This document shows positions 24,871-33,784 of a stretch of DNA of 64,000 nucleotides, one piece after another. Source of the DNA: Paraescarpia echinospica (lineage: Eukaryota > Annelida > Polychaeta > Sabellida > Siboglinidae); contig CM034543.1 of NCBI GenBank assembly GCA_020002185.1, positions 28,624,572 to 28,688,571 of the forward strand. The letters run 5' to 3'. The position numbers were made by a program, and so were the translations under genes. How positions within the stretch are numbered: the stretch's first letter is position 1; each line of letters starts with the position of its first letter. The notes beneath the pieces were generated by a model. That model worked only from the letters and a program-made list of their open reading frames with translations. It had not been told where the DNA came from and ran no database searches.

Positions 24871-25049
24871 ACAGTTCTTAATCATACGGTAATATTAGTT
24901 TTGGTTGCTGGATGTGTACGGCTGCCAGGTCATCGCTTGTTTAGTAAACATTCAATCCATACCCGCATCGTTATTAATCTTAAACATTGGACCTCTAATA
25001 AATGCGTACGTTGTTGTTGTTTGGTTTGTCATTGCATACAAATTCGAGG

Positions 25050-25452
25050 ATTATAACACCATAAGATCCATCGTAATGAACCCCAAGGACAAAACCTCCA
25101 AGAACAACATGTGTGGGGTAATATATGAGATAGGATGTCCGGACTGTCGTCAGACCTATGTAGTTGAAACCAGCAGCAGGTGAACACAGAGTGAATGAGG
25201 GCCACAACATCTCGGACGCAAAGGTGCTCTCCAAATAAAACAACTTCTGGAGAAGAACAATCAGTGAGGCGATTGAAATCAGAGAGAGGCGACCAGAAAT
25301 CAACAGAGATTCCGGATACAACCTTCCCGCGATCTTCCTGGAAGTGTTGTCATGTGACTGCCTCCGACACAGTCACACGACGACCGAGAGTGGCGCAGAC
25401 CAACGCTGAAGAAGACGTAGAAAGCTCCGTTCAGAACAACATAGGACTCTGA
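25050..25452 (+). mobile_element. Penelope-like element fragment (GIY-YIG end)
   Basis: The plus strand reads NPKDKTSKNNMCGVIYEIGC then PDCRQTYVVETSSR, the GIY-YIG-type endonuclease start found at the C-terminus of Penelope-like retroelements. After a frameshift at about 25180 it reads HRVNEGHNISDAKVL and EAIEIRERRPEINRDSGYNL, the usual end of that domain. The RT part is absent and stops are present, so this is a 5'-truncated dead copy. Confidence 0.75.
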
Positions 25453-25584
25453 AAGGTAACTTGCCATATCTTTAAAATAAATGACGCTTGCATGCAAATA
25501 CAGGAAAAAACATCAATAATAATCAATAGTTGGTACAATAATGAAAATTGATAATCCCCTGATATGGCATACACGATAACTTTT

Positions 25585-25827
25585 TTATACATCATAACTT
25601 TCACAAAGGGCATCCTTAAATACTGTTGTCTTTTTTTGTTGTGTGATATCTGACATGGCTATGTCCATCAGTTGGTCGAGTTTAGACATAGCTTTGGCGT
25701 GTGCAGCATCCCCTTTAATGAATTTCATTTCTGCACAGATTTGCAGTATATGGCAAATCATAGGTTGCTGCGTACAAAGAGCATTCCACCTTGTTTTAAA
25801 TTGGTTAAGACGAGTGTTATAAGTCAC
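25585..25827 (-). CDS. Hypothetical coding segment, unknown
   Basis: An 80-codon minus-strand frame with a balanced, protein-like composition (TRLNQFKTRWNALC, HILQICAEMKFIKGDAAHAK, KLDQLMDIAMSDIT). It may be the end of an alpha-helical protein. No family recognised; no clear acceptor in front. It could belong with the minus-strand exons at 24436-24870 or be unrelated TE debris. Confidence 0.3.
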   Translation of the reverse strand: MTYNTRLNQFKTRWNALCTQQPMICHILQICAEMKFIKGDAAHAKAMSKLDQLMDIAMSDITQQKKTTVFKDALCESYDV

Positions 25828-26041
25828 TGTTATAAAATACTATTTAAATTGTCAACACCACTAAGATTCCACAATGAGGTATCCGCGGATTTATGTACAA
25901 TAGAGGTGTAATTATTAATATTATTGATAGTAATCTGTGACGTGTACGCACGCAGGAACACATGCACGCACACACACACACTGGACTGAAATGATGGTGT
26001 ACAAATGTCTAATGTCACACATATAATCAACACAGTAGAAA

Positions 26042-26593
26042 GGGATAACAATTATACAGGCGTTTTATTCGGATATCGCAAAATCTACTTACGAAGATTG
26101 GTTCCTGGAATACGCTTCCACCCCCCTCCATAACGTCTGTGGCCTGCCGCCGGTTCACGTAGGTTTCTTTCATAAGCAAGACTATTTATACCCTGCTGAT
26201 GCTTACTGGCAGAACCCTGAGCTTGTTTGCTATAATAATTGAACAAGAATTAATGTAGTTGGTAACGGTCATTTAATAATTGTAACCAACAGGAACAAAC
26301 CAAATACATCACTCGATGAGATAAAGCTTAAGCGATATGACTTAACAAAATCCCCAGTGCGCCGCGGAAGTGGAAGAACAATATCAACTCTATTGCGATT
26401 CATGATCAAACAACGTGATAGTTCCAAAAAAGACCCCATTCTGCTAGACACTAATTTTTTTCAACAGGAACACCAGTTCGTTGAAGCGGTTGCTGCAGTA
26501 GCCTTATACCACAGTGCAAGATGTCACATTGATACAGAATTAATATTCAATATGTCGTATTCAAACAAACAAACATTCAAACAATCAGTTTAG
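26042..26593 (+). pseudogene. Unknown coding-like segment with one stop
   Basis: One plus-strand frame stays open from about 26042 to 26593 except for a single TGA near 26241. It is protein-like throughout: STYEDWFLEYASTPLHNVCG, GFFHKQDYLYPADAYWQNPE, INVVGNGHLIIVTNRNK, QEHQFVEAVAAVALYHS. It opens after a possible acceptor (ATTATACAG). I recognise no family. The length and single lesion suggest a young pseudogene or an unrecognised viral or TE gene. Confidence 0.4.
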
Positions 26594-26706
26594 TCTGCAA
26601 ACTTTTATTTTCGGGTTTGTCACTAAAAGAGTTTATGGTACTAAATAATGTTGTGTCATCTGCATACGTAATGAAATCGGACTTATGAGTGGCTTGTGAT
26701 AAATTG

Positions 26707-26739
<33 letters not shown>

Positions 26740-27560
26740 CAAACAATAGTGGTCCGAGTATTGAGCCTTGAGGAACGCCAATGGTTACTAATAAAATGTC
26801 TGACTTTATATCTTCTATCTCAATAGATTGATTCCTATTATGTAAATAACTTTTAAATAATTGTAGTGTTGAACATTTTAGGTCATGGTATTTTTATTTA
26901 TTTAGTAGAATATTATGATCAATGGTGTCAAATGCCTTAGACAAGTCGAGGAATATACTAATAGGTTCGTCATTTGTTTCCATTTCAGTTACTATTCAAT
27001 CAATTAGCTCAAGTGCGGCATATTCAGTTGAATGTTTAGATCTAAAACCATACTGATTATCAAAAAAGTTTTTAAGTCGTTAAAATATGATGACAATTGT
27101 ATATAAATTATCTTCACAGGTACTTTAAATACAGATGGAAGAAAAGAGATAGGGCTACAATGTTCAAATAATGACGGGTCGTCTTTTTTAAATATTGGAA
27201 TAACTTTAGCAATTTTGAGGGAACTTTCCGGTATGTAATACTTTCTTTATTAGAATCGCTAATTGTTTGATAATAACTGGTTCAATTATTTTTATAAAAA
27301 AAATTGATAAAGATATACCATCAAATCCACCTATATTTGTAAAATATTTATTAAATTTTTTTGAAATAAGTATTTATATGTTTTGGTTGTTACCGTTATC
27401 GTTAAAAAATAGTGGTAATTTATGTTGTGTAAGTCTTTTTGAGAGAAATTCATTAATAGTTTTCTAATTGTTTCTTTTATCGTTTCTGAATATATTAAAA
27501 CTGTGTTCGAAATACATTTGTTTTGCTTCACGAATGTTTTTCTTTAATATCATATTATAC
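26590..27560 (-). mobile_element. Jockey/CR1-superfamily LINE fragment (reverse transcriptase)
   Basis: The minus strand reads, in order, a linker region, AKVIPIFKKDDPSLFE (near 27180), FLDLSKAFDTIDHNILL (near 26930), GVPQGSILGPLLFVIYI (near 26760) and SDFITYADDTTLFSTINSF (YADD near 26660). It is not the same family as the 18-22 kb LINE. Frameshifts and stops are frequent. A (TA)n microsatellite (26707-26739) has grown inside the IYIN codons. Confidence 0.85.
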
Positions 27561-27890
27561 GTTAGTAGTATGTTAGGTTAAAATCTTTGCGGGGGGTATC
27601 CGTTATCCGTCGATGGAATCCATCGGTGGAATGTGGAAATGACGTTACTTTCGATGGATGGTCAAAATCTAGGTCAATGTCAAGGTCAACTATATATGTC
27701 AAGGGCAAAGGTCTAGGTCAGAATAGGTAGTGAACTAGGCAAATTCTTATATTTTAACATGTATCAATGCTACAGTCTTTACATATTCAACGGATGCCTA
27801 TTTATCTGAAGTACTGTAAACAAAATGTAGAATACATATAGAACGATATCATAGCAGAACCTAAAGCTTCGTCATTTTCGAACAGGGAGA
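27560..27890. other. No gene; GGTCA-rich stretch
   Basis: Contains a short run of AAGGTCAA-type repeats at 27660-27725. Nothing else recognised. Confidence 0.4.
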
Positions 27891-28160
27891 TCACTTAAGA
27901 ATTACACCCTTTGTATTATTTCCGTGCGATAGTACTTAAATGTGTGCCTTTTATGTGGTGAACTATAACAATATTGGCCGATAGTTGGTGACTAAATATC
28001 AGTACTACTTAAATTCGTGACTCTTATTTTTCCCCTGGCGGATAGCTGGTGGTATCTACCTTGCAGTCCGCGCGTGTACTTTCTACTCTGAGGTCGTATT
28101 ATTCGACAGGCCTACGTGACCTTTCGGCACATTCACGTGACCTCTATGTTCTTTCGAACT

Positions 28161-28263
28161 TTTATAGAATGCCTGCGTCTGCTTTTGTGGTCATTATATC
28201 TTACATTTTAAAAATGAACAACATGACTAGCGACAACGTCCGAGATGTTGCGGGAAGTAACAA
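28161..28263 (+). pseudogene. Remnant leader ORF (MNNMTSDNVR type)
   Basis: A TATA-like TTTATAGAA precedes GCCTGCGTCTGCTTTTGTGG, identical to the sequence after the TATAAAAG of the gene at 31823. The ORF starts at 28213 and stops after 17 codons. I read it as the front end of a deleted zinc-finger gene. Confidence 0.55.
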
Positions 28264-28569
28264 GTGACGACACCCGGCGACTGACCTGTGTGACTATCGT
28301 CAAGAACACACTGTTGCAAATAAAGAGAAAACTTCGACGGGAACTCGTGTGTCCCTCATCATCATAAGGAAAACTCGAAGAGGGACCTATAGTCTTTACA
28401 TACGACAGTTGCACTTACCTCAGTTGGTCGCGTTGTTGCAAACTGTTTTGAACTGGCAGTGCAAGTCTAATCTACTTTACAGTCCATGCGTGTACTTTCT
28501 ACTCTGAGGTGCATGCTTATTTGGCACGTCCACGTGACCTTTCGGCACGCTCGTGTGCCCTTTATTCCT

Positions 28570-28632
28570 GTATAAACGCGGCAACGCGGCGCTCTGTCAT
28601 TCGGATCGTTATTCGTATCACGACGACATCAT
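28570..28632 (+). promoter_or_regulatory. Shared core promoter module (NADAR gene)
   Basis: TATAAACGCGG is followed about 30 bases later by TCATTCGGATCG and CACGACGACATC before an ATG. It matches the modules at 29161, 32893 and 41117 (minus). CACGTGACC and TTTCGGCACGC boxes lie upstream (28530-28560). Confidence 0.6.
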
Positions 28633-28670
28633 GTTGAAAACACCCAACTACCACACTCCTGAAATGCATT

Positions 28671-29096
28671 GAATTTTCTGGGGCCGACTCTCCCTTGCCA
28701 AACCTTTACCAATGCGGGGTCGGAGCATTCGGTAGGGTCTTTAATTCGGTCGAGCACGCCTATCATTGCAGGAAGGCATTGTATGACGGCGACATCGAAT
28801 GCGCAGAGCGCATCAATGTTGCAAAACACGCGCATTTGGCAAGACGAAAAAACAAACCGATTGGAGATACGAGATCTGGTTGGAACGATGTCCGTGTTCA
28901 CTGGATGCGGCATTTGCTACGCGCAAAGTTCAAGGCATCAAAATATTTGAGAGCCGTAATGTTGGCAACCGGAAATGTTGAGCTGGTGGAGCGTGTACCA
29001 TCGCAACAAGGATTTTGGGGAATTAGACATGGCTTCAAAACCGGTCGAAACACTCTCGGGAAACTATTGTGCGATGTGCACGACAACTACTTGTAG
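28671..29096 (+). CDS. NADAR-domain protein (YbiA/RibX-like), leader out of frame
   Basis: The frame reads EFSGADSPLPNLYQCG, FNSVEHAYHCRKALYDGD, a central KNKPIGDTRSGWNDVRVHWM, KFKASKYLRAVMLATGN and ends QQGFWGIRHGFKTGRN then TLGKLLCDVHDNYL. This is a complete NADAR domain: the active-site Glu (SVEHAY), the Trp of GWNDVR and the Trp-Gly of GFWG are all present. NADAR proteins hydrolyse N-glycosidic bonds in riboflavin intermediates or ADP-ribosyl adducts and occur in viruses and host-conflict systems. The conserved leader ATG (28631, MLKTPNYHTP) is in another frame and meets a stop at 28670, so either one base is changed or translation starts at a non-ATG or unseen site. No intron needed. Confidence 0.82.
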   Translation, partial: EFSGADSPLPNLYQCGVGAFGRVFNSVEHAYHCRKALYDGDIECAERINVAKHAHLARRKNKPIGDTRSGWNDVRVHWMRHLLRAKFKASKYLRAVMLATGNVELVERVPSQQGFWGIRHGFKTGRNTLGKLLCDVHDNYL

Positions 29097-29160
29097 GCAC
29101 TACACTGAGGTCCGTGCTTCTTCGGCACGCTCACTAATTATATACTAATTATACACTAAT

Positions 29161-29230
29161 TATATAAGCGAGATGCTCTGCCAGCCTGGTCGTCATTGTA
29201 TCGCTACGACACCATGTCTAATAACATCAT
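29161..29230 (+). promoter_or_regulatory. Shared core promoter module (OB-fold gene)
   Basis: TATATAAGCGAGATGCTCTG and TCGTCATTG match the modules at 28570 and 32893. The upstream TTCGGCACGCTCAC box is present, and an AT-rich short duplication (TATACTAATTATACACTAATT) is specific to this copy. Confidence 0.6.
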
Positions 29231-29604
29231 GTTGAAAACACCCTATTACCGCCCTCGCGATGCAGCAGACTCGAGCGATGAGGACTAGCCGACGAGCCGA
29301 GCCACTGATCAACCGCCCTTACGTGCCGTCGGAACCAGAGATCGCGGACGTGGCAACTCTAGAAGCAACGGTAAGCGCCTCAGACATGCATTTCACGGTG
29401 CGAATGTGCTTTGTCGAGACAGCGACGGGTCAATGTATATGGTTGACTTTATTCGATCGGTGTACGGCTCTTCTCCTAGACGTTAATGCTGATACGTTTG
29501 CTGTTATGGACGAAACGATGCAAAGTTACAAACTGAACTCACTGACGGGAACTGTTACCGTTGCTTCTAGAGCTGTGATTGATTGTGAATCGGTTTATCT
29601 TTGA
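29229..29604 (+). CDS. RPA/OB-fold-like protein, leader disrupted
   Basis: The leader ATG at 29229 gives MLKTPYYRPRDAADSSDED then TAG, where the related gene at 32962 has GAG. The other frame is open from 29260 to 29604 and holds the body: HFTVRMCFVETATGQCIWLT, LFDRCTALLLDVNADTFAV and KLNSLTGTVTVASRAVI. The pattern D/E-x-TG-x-x-W-x-T-x-FD...LL...A and the closing strands resemble the C-terminal OB fold of replication protein A large subunits, also captured by Helitrons and some DNA viruses. Expected role: single-stranded DNA binding. A GTAAGC at 29372 could be a donor but coding continues through it. Confidence 0.5.
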
Positions 29605-29985
29605 CATAATCTTTGCTAGTGTTATTGATATGGTGTGGTGTGTGTACATGTGTGCATAAGTTGAGATAATACTTCTTTTGGTTTTGTATGAGAAAAAAAT
29701 AACAAACAAATGTGATTACCATCAAGGTTATAGGGTGGCCTTTTTCTTGCCAGAACATAATGTACATTATAATTAAACGGTTTTATGCCTCATTATTTAT
29801 ATGTATGACTGATGATTACAGCTTTTTTCTCAGCGCTACATAGCACTATAAGTTCCGTTTAGATGCCTTATTTATAAATACTGATATTAATCGATAATGT
29901 ACAATTAAAAAATCTATTGTGTATTATAACACAACAGACAACTTAAAAAAATCACAATTCGGCAAAGCAAGTTTCAGGCTTTTCA
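29605..29985. other. No recognisable gene
   Basis: AT-rich; nothing supported on either strand. Confidence 0.4.
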
Positions 29986-29989
29986 AAGC

Positions 29990-30250
29990 CACATACAATT
30001 ACATATATCAATTTCAATTCGTTGATATCCGCCTGAAAGCTCACCTCCTTGACAGAGTTTGATAGTGTCTTAACCAGCACTGTCCCGTTGTAGGTCCAAC
30101 AGTCTTGGAACTTATAGTTTCTCTTTAATTGTTTACTTGATCTGGCCAGTGCGGCCCGGGGCTGGGTGAGATCTTCATTGACAAAGATCGTGTTATCGTC
30201 GTTTCGCAGACTGCGACGTTGACGTTGACCGCGTTTCGCACATTTTTATT
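29990..30250 (-). pseudogene. Retroelement ORF1-like fragment
   Basis: The minus strand is open for about 85 codons without an ATG: CAKRGQRQRRSLRNDDN, TIFVNEDLTQPRAALARS, KQLKRNYKFQDCWTYNGTVL. The pattern VNEDLT-x-x-RA-x-L...W-x-x-NG is typical of non-LTR retrotransposon ORF1 C-termini. It is isolated from any RT. Confidence 0.55.
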
Positions 30251-30780
30251 TCTGAAGCGAACAACAACCACGCGGCAATACCGTAGTTCACATAGTCATA
30301 TTAATACTGTCTTGATTAGTGCAAAATAAATAAATGCAAAGATTAATAGAATTCGGATACATCAGAAGAACCAGTTGCAATAATCAATACAATTATATGT
30401 ATTCATACAGCAAGTACATCAAGACGTAAAGCTGGGAGGCAGAAACTAAAATTCTTCCAGCTTAGCCACCAGAAAACATTTTAGGGTGTGTGCTAAATGT
30501 GACAATTTTATCGTCAATGACTAAACCAAACAGTTTCATTGATCGTGAAAATCTATTGGAAAATAGCCAGACGGACCAACTGACATATGTTTCGTTGGGA
30601 ATTATGAACGTCGCCTCTAACATCTTGCGTTTTCTAATAATAATAATAATATAGCTTTTGTTGTTGGAAACCAAGCTCAGAGGCGCATCAAAACAAAAGG
30701 ATTGGTCAATTTAAAAATCCATAAGCAGTATTCCAATTGTCAACATGTTTGTCGTCAATAAGGCTGTTTCGCGCTGACCC
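30250..30780. other. No recognisable gene
   Basis: AT-rich single-copy-looking DNA with no motif, ending just before a GC-richer duplicated block (30800-31020). Confidence 0.4.
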
Positions 30781-30799
30781 CGCCTCACCCTTGTGCTAC

Positions 30800-31020
30800 T
30801 GGTCGTTCCGCCCCACTGGTTCACACCTGCTCCGCCAAAGCAAATTCTGCAAAGGAGTACAAATCACCTGTTTTTAAAATACGTATTAATGACTTTGTTG
30901 ACGACGTTGTGGTGCCGTTTGGCAATTACTCGACCGGTCGTTCCGCTCCGCTGCTTCACACCTAATAATGTCAAAGCAAACACTAGCGGAGTACAACAAC
31001 TCACATTTCAATACACTGTA
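30800..31020 (+). repeat. Two-copy direct repeat next to the element end
   Basis: GGTCGTTCCGCCCC...TTCACACCTGCTCC...GGAGTACAA at about 30803 recurs diverged at about 30938. The units are about 136 bp apart and lie directly outside the left terminal repeat of the palindromic element. Confidence 0.55.
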
Positions 31021-31040
31021 GTCAAACGAATCACTGTGAG

Positions 31041-31822
31041 TAGTAAAGGAGGTGGTCCAGCGCGCAAGGTCGGCGCGGCGCGGCGGAAACCCCATATAAA
31101 GAGATAGGGATTTCCACCGAGCCGCGCCTTTTCCACCGGTTATGATTTATGCAAATGAGGTCGCCTCATTTGCATAAATGCCCTTATTTGGGCATTGTGG
31201 GCGTGGATAGTTATACAATTGACCAATCACGAGCAAGCTGAGAATTGTGGGCGTGGCTAGTTATGCAAATGAGCTTCACCTAGCGGATAGATCACGAACT
31301 AAAACAGCGCCAACTTGCGAATTTTTTTGGAACTAAAAATAGGTTGACCCGCAGTGCCCCTAGTGTAATTTTTCGGAACTACAGACAACAGTGGTGCCAC
31401 CTGACGGACAAGTTGTGAAGTAAATGTTCGAGTACTGTCCAAATTCGTGTCTCTTGCACGCTTGCGTGCAATAGAGCCTCCTGACGGATAGATCAGGAAG
31501 CACAAACATCATCCCCTAGTGGACAAGTGAGCGAACCACATATGAGTACTGCAAATATTCGTGTCTGTTGTTTTTGTCGAGTGCTTACTCCTGGTGGATA
31601 TATCATCATCAACTGAAAGCACCCCTGTTAGATAAGTGGTGAACTAAATAACTACTCTGCAGTCCGCGCTTGTGTACATTCTACTCAGCAGTCCGTGCTT
31701 TTGGATTTTCTACTCTACAATCTGTGATCTTTCGGCACGCACACGTGATCTTTATGGTCTTTGGACTGGTTATAAAAGGCCTGCGTCTGCTTTTGTGGTC
31801 ATTATAGCTTACATTTTGGAAG
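31041..31822 (+). repeat. Left terminal inverted repeat with regulatory motifs
   Basis: Matches the reverse complement of 41150-42019 with indels. Notable parts: GATAGGGATTTCCACC near 31101, an octamer palindrome at 31145-31179, two GGGCGTGG boxes (near 31198 and 31248), GACCAATCACGAGC, and GAACTAAAACAGCGCC. It ends in the TATAAAAG (31771-31778) promoter of gene a. Confidence 0.8.
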
Positions 31823-32729
31823 ATGAACAACATGACTAGTGATAACGTCCGGCAAGGGATTTTGCTACCGAAGGCGCAGCCTTCTCCGGCTACGGGACCA
31901 CTCGACCTCTCGACCCCAACAATCAACCCGGACCAACAGCCAACGACTAGTTCAACGACCAGTCCGACGACCAATTTGACGACCAGTTCGACGATCAAAC
32001 CAATTTCGTCTCTGTCATCAGCTCCGGCAATCAACATAACCATCAACCTGACATCGTCACCTCCGACGAAGCGTCAGAAGCTGTTTGCAAGACTCATCCA
32101 CACTCTTTTAGTTATGGAGCGTGACAGGACCAACAGCCAACGACCAGTTCAACGACCAGTCTGACGACCAGTTTGACGACCAGTTCGACGATCAAAACAA
32201 TTTCGTCTCTGTCATCAGCTCCGGCAATCAACCCAACCATCAATCTGACATCGTCACCTCCGACGAAGCGTCAGAAGCTGTTGCCTCGTTATACTTGCTG
32301 TATGTGTGGCAGTACCTTCAAGTATAAAGGGAATTGGCCCGCTCATGTGAAGCAGGGCTGCTGTCAAAGGAAGAAATATAAACAGCGGCGACGTAAAGAA
32401 CAACTTGAAGAACAGCTTGAAGAACAACTTGAAGAGATAACAGTAAGCTTCAATTTTTCATAGTGTTCAAATGGTATTCATGCTATTTTGTTAGAACATT
32501 TTCAAAAGAACATAATATTATATTTTTTCTTATACATACCAGTTGACCATTCATTATTAAGCTCATTCCTTCACTGTTTCAGCGTCAAGAAAAGGAGTGT
32601 ATTGCTGCAAACGTCGCTACTTCTCCCTCTTCCCCCCTGTTGCGGCAAATATCGGCCCTCCAAGCGACTGTCTCTACTGCTGAACACACCCAAGCAGTGC
32701 AAGGAGAAACGACGACAGTCTTTACATAG
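31823..32729 (+). pseudogene. Element gene a: spliced zinc-finger protein with frame-breaking duplication
   Basis: The TATAAAAG promoter leads to ATG 31823 (MNNMTSDNVRQGILLPKAQP), then a Ser/Thr/Pro-rich region. A 197-bp tandem duplication (31931 and 32128) shifts the frame. The second copy continues in another frame to PPTKRQKLLPRYTCCMCGST and HVKQGC, a C-x2-C-x12-H-x4-C finger, followed by a basic/Glu coiled coil. A donor GTAAGC at 32443 and acceptor TTTCAG ending 32582 define a 140-bp intron. Exon 2 (32583-32729) starts RQEKEC and ends at TAG. The homologous intron in gene e supports the splice. Likely a nuclear DNA-binding regulator; this copy appears damaged unless an internal start is used. 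Confidence 0.65.
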
Positions 32730-32892
32730 TAGAGTTGAACTTACTTCAAATGGTTGCCTGTTTGTAAACTGGTTTGAACTGGTATTCGCTGTGCAAGTCT
32801 GATCTACTATACAGTCCGTGGATGTGTATTTTCTACTCTGCAGTCTGTGCTCGTTCGACACGACCACGTGACTTTTCGGCACATTCACTAAC

Positions 32893-32961
32893 TATATAAG
32901 CGCGGTGTTTTGCCAATAGGACCGTCATTCGTATTACGACGACATCACGCGTAACATCAGG
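32893..32961 (+). promoter_or_regulatory. Shared core promoter module (gene b)
   Basis: TATATAAGCGCGGTGTTTTG, CCAATAGGACCG, then TCATTCGTATTACGACGAC about 32 bases after the TATA box. It is nearly identical to the module read on the minus strand at 41117-41064. CACGTGACTTTTCGGCAC lies just upstream. Confidence 0.7.
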
Positions 32962-33549
32962 ATGTTGAACATACCCTATTACCGACCTTCCGTTGCGGCA
33001 GACTCGAGCGATGAGGACGAGCCAACGAACCGACCCAGTATGCCGGTGACCAACCGCCCTTCCGTTCCGACGGAATGAGAGGGCGAGGACATCTGGTACA
33101 CTAGGCTCTGCGATGTACCAACTTCTACCCAGCCTGCCAACGTCGCAATTTCCGCTCCTGACTTTGTTGGTCCGAATTTTACCATTGATTTTCCTGCGAC
33201 CGAAATGAAGAAGACGCTTGCACGTCACATAGCATGTACCATCTTTGAACTCTCAAGACGTCAGTGCCGTGGTTGCGAGATAGACCATCCTAGTCAATTT
33301 CATCACAACTGTATGTTATCTGATGACATTCAAATCTGCATGTACTTTGACGAGGCTGTCGAGGTCAATAATTCAACTGCAGTGGTGAAAGACTGTTTGA
33401 GTGTTTTGTTAGACTCTGGTGTGAAGCTATCCGATGTGACAGTCGAACAGTTGTGTAATATCAATACTTGGTTGCAAGAAGCCGTTTCGAAACAGTGGCG
33501 AAACATTATGAAACATATGGTTCTGCCAGTAATGGAGGGTGACCTGTAA
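32962..33549 (+). pseudogene. Element gene b: Cys/His protein with one in-frame TGA
   Basis: ATG 32962 begins MLNIPYYRPSVAADSSDEDE, the shared leader. One TGA at 33076 interrupts an otherwise single open frame that runs to 33549. The body has LARHIACTIFELSRRQ, then a compact CRGCEIDHPSQFHHNC cluster likely to bind zinc, then helical ...CNINTWLQEAVSKQWRN. I do not recognise a named family. AATAAA at 33660-33665 may end the transcript. The single stop could be a recent lesion or a sequencing difference. Confidence 0.6.
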
Positions 33550-33784
33550 AGAACTTTCTTTTGTCTTGTACACGATTAAACTTTGCAAGACTCTGTATCA
33601 ATGTCTCTGGTTCTTTTAGTTATGGAGCGTGACATGTAAATACGTTTGTGTTGTTCACGAATAAACTGTGCAAACCTCATCTTGTGTCTTTTTCATAGTG
33701 TAATGCAAAGCGTATGTTGGGAACCTTACTAATAGTCTTACACTATATATATACATACATAGAGATATACATAGAGATACATAC

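Larger units (their letters stand above)
27900..29660 (+). mobile_element. Partial relative of the palindromic element, with NADAR and OB-fold genes
   Basis: Three promoter-plus-leader modules here (about 28050, 28480 and 29100) match those of the 31-42 kb element in sequence and order. The first leader encodes MNNMTSDNVR, as at 31823, then ends after seven more codons, so the zinc-finger exons are deleted. 3' UTR-like sequence (TAGTCTTTACATACGACAGT) then matches 32715 onward. The second and third leaders encode MLKTPNYHTP and MLKTPYYRP. Weak similarity to the terminal repeat appears at 27930-28050, but no outer end is defined. Confidence 0.65.

Noticed and set aside
33076..33078. Selenocysteine TGA in gene b
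   Set aside because: No SECIS-like structure or selenoprotein family context was apparent.
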